From Nepenthes gracilis (taxonomy: Eukaryota > Streptophyta > Magnoliopsida > Caryophyllales > Nepenthaceae), in contig BSYO01000008.1 of the NCBI GenBank assembly GCA_033239525.1, forward strand, positions 10,474,150 to 10,538,149: 64,000 bases of DNA, written 5' to 3'. Numbering within the stretch: position 1 is the first letter of the stretch; each line of letters starts with the position of its first letter. A model generated the notes under the pieces. That model had not been told where the DNA came from and did not search any database. It worked only from the letters and a program-made list of their open reading frames with translations. Both the position numbers and the translations under genes were made by a program. Below, in pieces: positions 25,251 through 35,219 of this stretch.

Positions 25251-26160
25251 TCATAAATATATAAGATAAATAGCTTTAATCATAAATAATTTTTTAATAT
25301 TAGTTTTTATGATTTCTTTTAATCTCAGGAGATTTTTTATAATTTTATATTTGAAATTGATGCGTCCTATATCTAAACTTTAAATGGTTCGAGTCAAGCT
25401 ATCCATCGGATTTTGATTTCCGTTCGCTGAGTTTAAGATCCTACACACTACAACAGGTGCACTCTCTCTACGAGTGTACCTTTCACTAAAGTTTTCAAAC
25501 ACACTCCAAGTATTCATCTTTGCATTCACTGTATTTTACCTTCTCATCCTCAGAAGGCTCCTTATTAACTTGAGTATCAGAGTATTTTCAATGGGACTAA
25601 ATTTTGTCATCACCTGACCTCTTATTTTAAATTGTGATGTGCAGGATCCTAAACTCGGCAGACAAAAATCAATATTCGACGGACAGCTCGATTCATACCC
25701 GTTAGAAATTTGAATACAGGATACATCAAAAATAAATTCTTGAAATTTTTCAGTCATTTTAAATATATTAATTACTAACCACTGAGAAGTCATCGTATGA
25801 ACTTCGACTTAATTCTTTATAGTTTAACATAATTTCTTTCAATTTTGGGATATTTATCTATCATTATTTTTTATTTTATGTGAATTTGAAATGTTTATTC
25901 TATTAATTTAAATTTGAGAAAAATTATTAAAAATTATTTTTAAATTAGGAGATATAAATTGATTTTTTTTAAAAAAAAAATTGGGATATTAAGATCCGAC
26001 AAGAATGAACAAAATTTTTTGGAGTGATGCTCTCATTGACTTGTCTTGTGCCTAAACAATTGCCCCGAGCCATTCGCTCCTTTGAAAAGTCATAGATCTC
26101 ATAAAAAAACTATAAATTTGGGATTTTTTAATAATAATATTCAAAGGGCTCATCCAAATG
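25251..26160. other. AT-rich spacer with an inverted pair of LTR ends
   Basis: 25358-25447 is the terminal 90 bp of a Tat-family LTR in minus orientation (TGATGCGTCC...GATCCTACACAC). 25448-25757 is the terminal part of a related LTR in plus orientation (CACCTGACCTC...TGCAGGATCC...GGATACATCA), like the end of the solo LTR at 37410-38427. They are joined head to head. The rest (25251-25357, 25760-26160) is AT-rich without a gene. Confidence 0.6.
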
Positions 26161-26661
26161 TGTAACTTCCCGATGACAGGCCTGCCTTCTGACATGCCAA
26201 GCATGCGCCTGTCATGGCAGGCCTAGGGCGTAGGTCTCCAGATCTACGCCCAATAGGGTGGGCAGACACGCCACCATTTGTGTATATAAAGAAGCTTGTG
26301 GCCCTTGCTGAAGTGTGTGCTAGAGTTGGGACATTTTGAGTTCTATGAGCCTTGAGAGAGCTGTGGGCAAGCTTTGTTGTAAAGATAGAGTGAGATACAC
26401 TTTGAGAGAGTGAGATACACTTTGAGAGAGGAAGGTTGTACACTTGAGATTGTTTTCTTTCGTTAGAGCTTGAGTAGCCAACACTTGTAAACAATTCTCT
26501 TATAGTACATTTCTTCGTGATTTTTTCCTTGGTTATAGAAGAGCTTTCCACGTTAAAACTTGTGTATCCTTACTTTCATTGCCGTCCGAGAGCTCTGCTC
26601 TGTGTGCTGTCCGAGAACTCTTATCCGCTCTGTCACCGTGCGGTCAGTGTTTTCCCAAACA
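26155..26661 (+). repeat. copia 5' LTR, truncated at its start
   Basis: Matches 30816-31313 of the 3' LTR closely. Contains the promoter GTGTATATAAAGAAGC (TATA at about 26281) and a perfect local tandem duplication of GTGAGATACACTTTGAGAGA (26390-26432) that the 3' LTR does not have. Ends CCCAAACA before the primer-binding site. Confidence 0.88.
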
Positions 26662-26663
26662 AG

Positions 26664-26675
26664 TGGTATCGAGAC
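26664..26675 (+). other. copia primer-binding site
   Basis: TGGTATCGAGAC directly after the 5' LTR. It differs by one base at its core from TGGTATCAGAG, the usual site complementary to plant initiator tRNA-Met. Confidence 0.75.
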
Positions 26676-26710
26676 TTAGGTTCTTTGTGCGGTGATCTTG
26701 TTGTCAGTTT

Positions 26711-27691
26711 ATGGAGTATGGAAGCAAAATGCCTTGCTTAAGCGGATCAACTATGGCATTGGCAAAGCAAGATGTCGACTTGCTATATGTGAAGTCCATG
26801 CATAATCCGGTTTTGCCACGAGAAGCGGCGGGAAAAAGGAGACCAGGCATGGGCCGGAACACAAGCAAGTGTGACCCATATCTGGCGATTCGTTGATGAC
26901 AACGTGCACAACCACGTTCGTGAAAACGAATGCCAAGGCGCTTTGGGAAAAGGGAGAAGCTTTGCTTCTAAGTGCAGGAATAACAAAATTTATCATGATG
27001 AGGTGGTACATATCCGTTACAAGGATGGATCATCATTGCGGACCACCTGAATGAATTTTAGGCATGTGGACCGGCTGAATGGCATGGGTATTAAGTTCGA
27101 GGATGAGGTGCTGGGACTGCGGCTCCTAGCAATCCTCCGGACTCTTGGGAGACCATGAGGTCACCATCATGTCTGACTCTAAACGGCGTGGTGAATTTAG
27201 AGATGGTCAAGGAGCTTTCTTGAGCGAGAAGGTGCGGCGGCGTTCTCGGGGAACAGCGACCTCTCGGCTGTCCGAGGTCCTTGTCAGAGTCAAGGGAAGA
27301 GGCCGAGGGGCGTGGCCCAAAGTATGAAGACAAAGGGCGGAGTAAGTCATGTTCTCGGTATCAGGATATGGAGTGCCATCATTGTGGTAAGAAGGGCCAC
27401 ATCAAAAAATTTTGTTATAAATGGAAGCGTGAAAACGCTGGAAGAGATAGGGGCATAAAGAGACGCGGCGAGGAAGAGTCCTCGGTCTCTGTCGTCACAG
27501 GTGGTGACCTCCTTTTGGCTTGCGAGTCTGAAGACTCTGTGAGCGTGGCTGAGCAAGCCTCTGACTGGGTGGTGGATTCTGGCGCTTCTATCCACGTCAC
27601 TCCCAGGAGAGAGTTATTCTCAACTTATACTCCCTGCGCCCCAGGAGTATTGAAGATGGGCAACTTGGAGACGTCCAAAATTGTTGGATGA
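26711..27691 (+). pseudogene. copia gag and protease
   Basis: Starts at ATG 26711. LLYVKSMHNPVL and later text match the gag of Tnt1-94-like polyproteins, but stops and frame changes break it until 27281. From there one frame gives an Arg/Ser/Lys-rich linker, the CCHC knuckle CHHCGKKGHIKKFC and the protease DWVVDSGASIHVTPRRELF with the catalytic DSG present. A TGA ends the frame at 27691, after which protease similarity continues in another frame (SGARLVLRDV). Confidence 0.82.
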
Positions 27692-27749
27692 GGAGACATC
27701 TCCTTGTTAACCAACAGTGGTGCCCGGCTGGTTTTGAGGGACGTCGACA

Positions 27750-28800
27750 CGTTCCCGATATTTGCATGAATATTATTTAGTGCGGGACGCCTCGGCGATG
27801 AAGGCTACTGCGGCGTCTTTTGTGATGGATTTCAAAGTGAAGAAGGGCTCGATGGTGGTTGCCCGGAGTAAAGTTCAGCCTTTACACTATGAACGCATGG
27901 CCGAGGTAGCGAGAGGTGAATGCTACGGGAGTGTGGAGTCCTCGGGCTGTGGCATAAGAGACTCGGACACATGAGTGTGCGTGGCATGAGTCATACGCGA
28001 AAAGGGTCTCATTCCGAGATGAATGGAGAAATGCCCGAGGACTTGCCCTCAGCATGACGGGAAGTAGCGAAGGTCTCCTTTTCGGAGACGCATCTTCAGA
28101 AGGTCAGGGTCTTGGAACTCGTCCACAGAGGCGTGTGTGGGCCTCTAGGAGAAGTCATTTGGAGGTGCACAATACTTTGTGACCTTCATTGTTGCCAGTT
28201 GTTCAAGGAAGTTGTGGGCGTTCGTTGAAAACCAAGGACCAGGTTGCGGGAACCTTTAAGCGGTTCTATGCGCTCATTGGCGAAGCAGAAGAGGTTAAAG
28301 GCCGTCTTTGGCAACAACGGGGTGAAGTTCATTAGGCGTTTGATGCCTATTGCAAGACTCTCGGCATCAAGCATCGGAAGACTCCACCCAAGACGCCTAC
28401 AACCAGGCGGCGTGGCCGAGAGGATGAATCGCACTCACGATGGAAAGGGTCGGGTGCATGTTGTCGAGGCCGGGCTTAGGGATCTTTTGGGCCGAGGCCT
28501 TCAGGCGGCCGCCCACGTGATCAGCCGGTCGCCTTGTAAGCCTCTGGATGGGGAAGTTCCCGAGACGGATTTGGACCAGAAGGGAACCAGCTTTACAACC
28601 ATCTCGGGACTTTTGGCCGTAAGCCTTTGTTCATAATCTCGAGATGAAGAGAACCAAGCTTGAGCCAAAGACCATGCAATGTGTCTTTACGGGCTATGGC
28701 GAGGATGAGTTTGAGTTGAGATGTATGACCCCGGAAAAGAAGGCGAAATGCAGTCCCAGAGATGTGGTTTTCGTTGAGGCGAGACCATAGAGGACTTTGG
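27750..28800 (+). pseudogene. copia integrase, degenerate
   Basis: Fragments in all three frames: QYFVTFIVASCSRKLW near 28165-28215 corresponds to the copia core YFVTFIDDxSRKLW, with the Asp pair changed to Val-Ala, and KTMQCVFTGYGEDEFELRC near 28672-28730 is the C-terminal conserved region. Many stops. The core Asp loss alone would abolish integration. Confidence 0.7.
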
Positions 28801-29084
28801 GAAAGAGTTGAAGTCTTTGCCCAACACTTCCCGGACGGACAGAAGTGATAGTGAAAGTGTCCGTCCTGTGCGTCTTGTGTCCGACGTCAGCGGACCAAGA
28901 GTTGTTGCTAACCAGGATCAGGCGATTCCAGCGCCTCAGGATCAAGTTGAAGATTTGGTGCCTCATGTGGATGAGGAGGCACTTGTGAGACGGTCGTCCA
29001 GGCCGAGACGACCGTCCGTCCGCCTTCCAGTAAGCGAGTACGTCCTCCTCACTGATGCTAGAGAACCAGAGGATTTTGGTTAGG

Positions 29085-29830
29085 CTATGAGGAGCTCCCA
29101 GAAAAATAAATGGTTTGAGGCCATGGAAGAGGAAATGGCCTCACTTCATGAGAACCATACCTTTGAGCTAGCCAAGCTACCTAAGGGGAAGAAGACCCTG
29201 AAGAACAAATGGGTCTTCGGCTGAAGCAACCGAGGACTCAGCGCCCGAGATCTGAGGCACGACTTGTGGTCGAGGATTTGGTCAACAAAAGGGTGTTGAC
29301 TTTGGTGAAATTTTTGCGCCGTTGTGAAGATGTCCTCGGCCCGTGTAGTGCTCGGGCTTGCAAAGGCGTTGGACACGGAGATTGAGCAAATGGATGTCCG
29401 GACGACTTTTCTCCATGGAGATCTAGAGGAAGAGATCTACATGGAACAACCAGATGGTTTTGAAGTCAAAGGAAAGGAGGGACTGGTTTGTCGTTTGAAG
29501 AAGAGATTGTATGGGCTGAAACAAGCTCCGAGACAGTGGTATCGAAAGTTTGAGTCTGTTATGGTCAGACAAGGATATCATAAGACTTCTTCGGACCACT
29601 GTGTCTTTGTGCAAAAGTTCTCGGAAAACGATTTTGTCATCCTTCTCCTTTATGTGGATGACATGCTGGTGGTCGGACAGAATAGTGCTCGGATCAAGGA
29701 GCTGAAGAAGCAACTCGGACAGTCTTTCGCCATGAAAGACCTCGGACCGGTGAAACAGATTCTGGGGATTAGAATTTTTCGCGACCGAGAGGGCAAGAAG
29801 CTTTGGCTGTCGGGAAGGATATATTGAAAA
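29085..29830 (+). pseudogene. copia reverse transcriptase
   Basis: WFEAMEEEMASLHENHTFEL at 29110 begins the RT domain. After two stops the frame 29324-29827 is open: EQMDVRTTFLHGDLEEEIYM, RLYGLKQAPRQWYRKF, CVFVQKF and the catalytic box ILLLYVDDMLV. Best-preserved block of this element. Would synthesise cDNA in the intact family. Confidence 0.88.
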
Positions 29831-30590
29831 GGTGCTTGAGATTCAGCATGGAAGGGTCAAGCACATCGGTACTTCTCTTGGCCAACCATTTTAAGTTGAG
29901 CAAATAGCGTGTCCGTCCTCGGACACTTGAAAGGCGCGTATGAGTAAGATTCCTTACTCTTGGCCGTTAAGCGACTTAAATGTGGCCGTGTGTGCGCGGC
30001 GGACATTGCTCATGCGGTTGGCCTTGTGGCGATTCCTCTCAAACCCGTATGGAGCATTGGTCGGCGGTGAAGTGGATCTTGAATATCTTCGGCGGGACCT
30101 CAAAGACGGGTTTGCGGTTTGAAATGAAAAGCCTCGATTGATTGCGTTCACGGACGCCTTGCAGATATGGCGAGGGCGTTGATTCCAGGAAATCAACGTC
30201 CCAGGATACTAGTGAAATTTGCGGGAGGCGGTCTCACAGCGGTCAAGTTGCGCGAGTGTGTCGCTCTCCACAGCCCAGCGAGTTTATTACCGTGTGAGGG
30301 CACTCAAAGAGATGCTTTGGATGAATAGGTTCGTTCAAGAGTTGGGGCTAAGGCATGAGGCGTACGAGGTCCTTTGTGATAGTCAAAGTGCCATTCACTT
30401 GTGTAAAAACTCCTCATTCCATTCTTGGTCAAAACATATTGACGTGCGATATCATTGGGTGAGAGATGTTTTTGATGATGGGCAAATATCAATTGGAAAA
30501 GTTCGGTGGAAGAAAATGTCTCGACATGTTGACCAAGATTTTGCCAAAGGGAAGCTAGAAGCTTGTTGTGACATTGCGGTCTAACTAACT
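29830..30590 (+). pseudogene. copia RNase H
   Basis: 30219-30584 contains ALKEMLWMNRFVQELGL, the active-site region VLCDSQSAIHLCKN and HIDVRYHWVRDVF, typical of copia RNase H. The first strand (around 30120-30220) is out of frame with stops. Confidence 0.82.
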
Positions 30591-30600
30591 TCACTCGGTC

Positions 30601-30613
30601 GTAAGGGGAAGTT
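30601..30613 (+). other. copia polypurine tract
   Basis: GTAAGGGGAAGTT immediately precedes the 3' LTR start TGTTGGGGTCA, as expected for plus-strand priming. Confidence 0.7.
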
Positions 30614-31313
30614 TGTTGGGGTCACTCAGTGGCATGATGTCCGCGGACTCGGTTGGAAGAATAGACGAGGACTTGAAGCGTCATGTCCGGCGGTTCTTGA
30701 GGACGAGGGCGAGGAGCCTAGAATCGCAGGTGCGACTATATCAACGTGGGCCTGCGCGGTGGCCGTTTTGCGGGTGGGTTGGTCACCCACTCTGATTGGA
30801 TGTTGCAGCCCCAGGCGCAACTTCCCGACGACGAACTGCCTTCCCGACACGCCAAGCATGCGCCTATCATGGCAGACTTAGGGCGTAGGTCTGGAGACCT
30901 ACGCCCAGTAGGGTGGGCGGACACGCCACCCTTTGTGTATATAAAGAAGCTTGTGGCCCTTGCTAAAGTGTGTGCTAGAGTTGGGACATTTTTAGTTCTA
31001 TGAGCCTTGAGAGAGCTGTGGGCAAGCTTTGTTGTAAAGATAGAGTGAGATACACTTTGAGAGATGAAGGTTGTACACTTGAGATTGTTTTCTTTCGTTA
31101 GAGCTTGAGTAGCCAACACTTGTAAACAATTCTCTTATAGTACATTTCTTCGTGGTTTTTCCCTTGGTTATAGAAGGGCTTTCAATGTTAAAACTTGTGT
31201 ATTCTCTTTCTTCTCTATCCTTACTTTCCTTGCCGTCCGAGAGCTACTTTGTGTGCTGTCCGAGAACTCTTGTCCGCTCGGTCACCGTGCGATCCGAGTG
31301 TTTTCCCAGAACA
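30614..31313 (+). repeat. copia 3' LTR
   Basis: 700 bp from TGTTGGGGTCACTCAG to CCCAGAACA. Contains GTGTATATAAAGAAGC (TATA near 30936). Its last 13 bp upstream of the end, CGATCCGAGTGTT, form a perfect inverted repeat with AACACTCGGATCG that spans the LTR/flank junction. Confidence 0.88.
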
Positions 31314-31735
31314 CTCGGATCGTCATCAACCGCTATAACCCGGTGGCTGACATAAACTCGCGGCCCGACGCCTGCAAACGAGCCACGCCTCGGCGTTCCA
31401 TCATCGACCTTGCGGCATGGCTGAAGACGCAGCTCGAGAAGGAAGGTGGTCGGAAGTCGAGCGTGCGAGGATCGGGTTTCTTCCTAGTGATTAACCATGG
31501 AATCCCCACGAGCTTCTTTGACGAGATGATTAATGGCCCGAGAAGATTTCATGAGCGAGTGGATTTACTGGTGAAGAAGCGATGTGTGTGACGTTCACCG
31601 ACGAAGTTTAAGTATATGTCAAATTTCGATCTCCGTGAAGGTCTGGTTACCAATTGGCGGGACAACATTGCCGTCGTTACGGCTCCTCGTCGTCTTGATC
31701 CCCACGAAATGCACGGAGGTTTGTAGGTATAACGC
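31314..31735 (+). pseudogene. 2-oxoglutarate-dependent dioxygenase, interior of exon 1 (inverted piece)
   Basis: Fragment of a plant DOXC-class 2OG/Fe(II) dioxygenase of the 1-aminocyclopropane-1-carboxylate oxidase-homologue type. Reads TRIVINRY, SIIDLAAWLKTQLEKEG, then GFFLVINHGIPTSFFDEM and GPRRFHE, the conserved DIOX_N domain. After a frameshift near 31570 it continues YMSNFDLREGLVTNWRDNIA and, in a third frame, TEVCR followed by GTATAA at 31734, the usual first-intron donor position of this family. The catalytic HxD...H domain (later exons) is absent. The N-terminus of the same kind of gene lies next to it on the opposite strand, so this piece appears inverted. Confidence 0.82.
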
Positions 31736-31740
31736 AGGTG

Positions 31741-31795
31741 TTTTCTTGGCTATTTCCTTATTAACAACACCATCGACTAGGAGCCCCTTCACCCC
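31741..31795 (-). pseudogene. dioxygenase exon 1, second piece of the N-terminal part
   Basis: Read leftward from 31795: VKGLLVDGVVNKEI, equivalent to the VKGLVDAGVTEI segment that follows the N-terminal motif in ACC-oxidase-homologue dioxygenases. It continues in frame from the piece at 36312-36412 once the LTR array between them is left out, sharing the bases GGT at the junction. Similarity stops after NKEI, exactly where the inverted piece (beginning TRIVINR) would be expected to continue. Confidence 0.7.
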
Positions 31796-32914
31796 TGTTG
31801 GGTTTAGTCATTTCTTTGTGGGTAACCCAATAAATTAATTTGTCACCGGAGAATTTGTAGAGAAAAAATCCGAGAAGAAGCTGTCAACGGTCAACGTACC
31901 ATTGGCCATTGGAGGAGAACACGATGGGCGATTAATGGAGATTGACCGGGGACGACCAAGCCCCGAATCCGGTCGACGGAGATTGACCATCTAAAGGGCT
32001 GCGGGAGCACTCTTTGGATGGTGGGCGGGCAGCAAAAAGCGGTCAACGGGAGGTTGACGGATAGTAGAGGACGGCTGATCAGAGGTTGGCCGGATATCAA
32101 GACGGTCAACAAAGAAGTTGACCACCTGAAAACTGGGCCTTAGAGCGATGTGAAAGTGGCGGTTGTTAGTGGGCAGAGATGTCTTTTCGAGGATTGGTCG
32201 ATAGGCTAGCGGTTTAGGCTGCATATGCACGCGTCTGTCTGATCTGAGCATACGTCGTCTGTAGGGCATGGACCTGTAGGAAGCTCGGGAACTGGTGAAG
32301 ACGTGGCACCTATTATCTGCAAGTGGTGACCAGTTGGGTAGATGGGATTAGGTGGAGCTAGGACGTCCATAAATGAGCACTAGGAGCTTCTAGAGGATGA
32401 GACCTTAAGAGAAGGCCTTGAGCTGGTCCAGAGGGAACCTAGAGTGGTGACCGGGCTGGTGTGGGAGACAACACCAGGGGCACTGTGCGCCGGTCGCTGT
32501 GTGCGGGGGTAAAACGGCGGGTTGTCATTTCACCAACACTTGTAAAATGAGTGAGGAGAGAGCACCACAGTGAGGAGAGAAAGAGTGAAAGAATGAGAGA
32601 GCAGTGAGTGAAACATAAAGGGTGAGACTTTGTATTCTTGTGCTTTGTTCTTTGTTTTCGCCTCTAGGGCTTGTGTAGCCAGGGTGGTTGCTGTACTCCT
32701 GTTTTGGGTTTGTGTAACTATTTTACATAGTGGATCTATTGGTGGACTATGTATCTCGTGATTTTTTTCTTCTGTTTGGGAAGTGATTTCCACGTAAAAA
32801 AGGCTATGTATCCATTGTTCCTTGTTCCTACTAAATGGTGGCTGTCGATGATGGGGGGTTCGAATTTTTTCGCTGTTGTCGGATCTGATGGATTCGGGTC
32901 TTCCGACCCCAACA
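31796..32914 (+). repeat. array LTR A
   Basis: Outer left LTR. Holds numerous GGTCAAC and GTTGACC words (W-box TTGACC) at 31885-32125, often as facing pairs 10-15 bp apart. R/U5-like part 32500-32914 has GCTTGTGTAGCCAGGGTGG and ends at the primer-binding site. Confidence 0.88.
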
Positions 32915-33503
32915 AGTGGTATCAGAGACGGTCAAGTTTCTGCTGATCCCAACAAGTGGTATCAGGGCTAGGCCAGAGATCGCGGAGCCCAAAAAGGGGC
33001 TACTTACGGAGGTCTTTGACCGGGAAAGGGCTACTGCGAAGGTGAGACCTCTTTGCCGGGAGTGGAATGAAGCGTCGCGAGAAAAGCCGCCGAGTGAAGT
33101 CGGGTGGAGCCGCTGAGGTCGATGGCGGTCGAGTGTATCAGTGTCATCGTAGAGTTTGCCGTTTAGTGTGGAATTGGATGGAGGCGGTAAAAAGCACGGC
33201 CCGAGTTAGCGGGGCCAGGACGGAGGCATGCGAGCAAAGGGCGAAGCTATGTAGGGCCAAGGTGGAGCCCGCGGGGCAGTAGAGTTAGTAGGGTCAACCC
33301 GGCGGAGCTAAGGTGGCGAGGCAAGGCGAATGATTCGACCATGGGGAAGAAATGAAGGGGTGGAGTACTCCAAGTTTAGTAGGCGGAAGAAGGCATCGTG
33401 CAGAGGCCAACGCGGATTCCCGGTTAAGGGGAAGGCTGCGGGAAGGCGGCGATAGCGATCACGGGTAAGGCGAAGGTGCCCCCATAGGTCGTGAGGGGAT
33501 GTT
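32915..33503 (+). other. array internal region A
   Basis: Begins AGTGGTATCAGAGACGG; 34 bp later the LTR end and primer site recur as CCCAACAAGTGGTATCAG. The body is GC-rich with two GAGAAAAGCC-type purine blocks and no domain-bearing ORF (longest frame about 70 codons). Ends with GTGAGGGGATGT just before LTR B. Confidence 0.8.
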
Positions 33504-34603
33504 TGTTGGGTTTGGTTACTCCCTTGTGGGTAACCCAGCAAAATGGAAACCGGCTTGTCATCGGAAGATTTGTGGAGAACAAATCGAGAAGCTGTTTAGG
33601 TCAATGGGGCGTTGGCCGAGAGAATAAAGGATAGATCAATGGAGATTGGCCGTGGACGATCAGTGGACCCGGTCAGCGGGAGGTTGACCATCGAGGCCCG
33701 GGGAGCACCGGATGACGGACGGGCAAAAGAAGACGGTCCGGGCCGCGAGGTTGACCGAGATGGAAGCCGAGGGACGGTCAACGAAGGTTGGCTGGATGGC
33801 ATCGAAGACGGTCAACAAGAAGTTGACCGGTTGAGAACTGAGCCTTGGAGACTGTGGAAAGTGGTAGGCGGCGGTGGATGATGTCTTTCGGAGATCGGTC
33901 GATAGGCTGTGATTGAAACAGAGTATGCGTCTGTGACAAGTCTGAGCATGCGCCATCTGCAGGGCATGGACCTTCAGGAAGCTCGGGAGCTGGTGAAGAC
34001 GTGGCACCTATTATCCGCAAGTGGTGACCAGCTGGGCAAATGGGATTAGGTGGAACCATGACATCTATAAATGAGCACCAGGAGCTTCCGGAGGGTGAGA
34101 CCTTAAGAAAAAGCCTTGAGTTGGTCCAGAGGGAACCCAGAGTGGTGATCAGGCTGGTATGGGAGACAACACCGGGCGCGTAGCGCGCCATATGCGGGGT
34201 AAAACGTGGGGGTTGTCGTTTCACCAACACTTGTAAAATGAGTGAATAGAGAGCACCACAATGTGGAGAGAAAGAGTGGAAGAATGGGAGAGCAGCGAGT
34301 GAAACACAAAGATTGAGGTTTCGTATTCTCTTGCTCTGTTCTTCGTTTTCGTCTCTAGGGCTTGTGTAGCCAGGGTAGTTACTGTACTCTGTCTCTGAGT
34401 TTGTGTAACCATTTTATATAGTGGATCTATTGGTGGACTATGTGTCCCGTGATTTTTCCTCTTCGGTTTGGGAAGAGATTTCCACGTAAAAAAGGTTGTG
34501 CATCCCATATTCCTTGTTCCTACTAAATGGTGGCTGTCGATGACTTCCGGGTTTAATTTTTTCTTGCTGCGGATCACGATGGATCGGGTTTTTGACCCTA
34601 ATA
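33504..34603 (+). repeat. array LTR B
   Basis: Middle LTR, shared by the two internal regions. Same W-box-rich U3 (33595-33830). Its 3' terminus has decayed to CCCTAATA, and it carries the same downstream primer site. Confidence 0.88.
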
Positions 34604-35219
34604 AGTGGTATCAGAGACGGTCAAGTCTCTGCTGATCCTAACAAGTGGTATCAGAGCTATCTGAGATTGGCCCAGGCCCGCAAAAGGGCTGCTTCCTGAG
34701 GGTGCTAACCAAAAAGGGTTACCTGCGGTGCTAACCTATTGCCGGAGTAGAGTGAAGCGTCGCAAGGGGAAGCCGCCGAGTGAAGTGCTGCAGAAGTGGA
34801 GCCGCCAAGGTCTGTGGCGGTCAAAGTGTATCTTGTGTCATCGTAGAGGAGTTTGCCATTTAGTGTGAAACTAGATGGAACGGTAAAAAGCACAATAGAG
34901 TTAGCAGGGCCAAGGACGGAGCTGTGCAGAGCCAAGGGCGGAGCTATGTAGGGCCAAGGGTGGAGCCAGCAAGGCCAACGGTAGAGTCAGTAGGGTCAAC
35001 AGCGGAGCTGAGGTGGCGAAGGCAAGGCAAAATGATTCGACCGCGGGGAAGAAACTGAAGGGGAGTTGGAGTACTCCAAGTTCAGTAGGGTGGAAGAAGG
35101 CATTATTCTGCAGAGGCCAACGTCGGATTCCCGGTTGAGGGAAAGCTGAGGGAAGGTAGGCGATGACGGTCGCCGGGTAAAGGGCGAAGGTGTTCCCCAC
35201 AAGGTCGTGAGGGGATGTT
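34604..35219 (+). other. array internal region B
   Basis: Aligns along its length with internal region A, including both primer-site copies (34606 and about 34641) and the terminal purine tract at 35203-35219. No coding capacity. A short GGCCAAG(G)GCGGAGC(T) tandem repeat at 34908-34990 is more expanded than in A. Confidence 0.8.

Larger units (their letters stand above)
19603..25357 (-). mobile_element. Tat-2: internally deleted Tat-lineage element
   Basis: Same layout as Tat-1. 3' LTR 19603-20552, purine tract 20553-20571, 56-bp minisatellite 20717-21090, antisense ORF 21376-22985, 40-bp minisatellite 23385-23575, integrase remnant 23750-24540, gag 24540-25250. RNase H, RT and protease (about 3 kb in Tat-1) are missing between 24510 and 24545, so this is a deletion derivative. 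No convincing primer-binding site or 5' LTR follows gag; a 90-bp LTR-end fragment at 25358 is only a candidate. Confidence 0.82.
26155..31313 (+). mobile_element. Ty1/copia retrotransposon (Tnt1-94-like), degenerate
   Basis: Plus-strand element in copia order: truncated 5' LTR 26155-26661, primer-binding site 26664-26675, gag, protease, integrase, RT, RNase H, polypurine tract, 3' LTR 30614-31313. Integrase lies before RT, which defines copia. The 5' LTR lacks its first 200 bp, so the left end and any target duplication are lost. Numerous stops and frameshifts; the zinc knuckle, the protease DSG and the RT YVDD are intact. Confidence 0.9.

Noticed and set aside
25358..25447. 5' LTR of Tat-2
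   Set aside because: Only 90 bp match, no primer-binding site follows in the element's direction, and it is fused to an opposite-oriented LTR end; kept as an unassigned fragment.
32916..33282. Short ORFs in array internal region A as a possible gag
   Set aside because: No gag, zinc-knuckle or protease motif, and the frames are not kept in internal region B.
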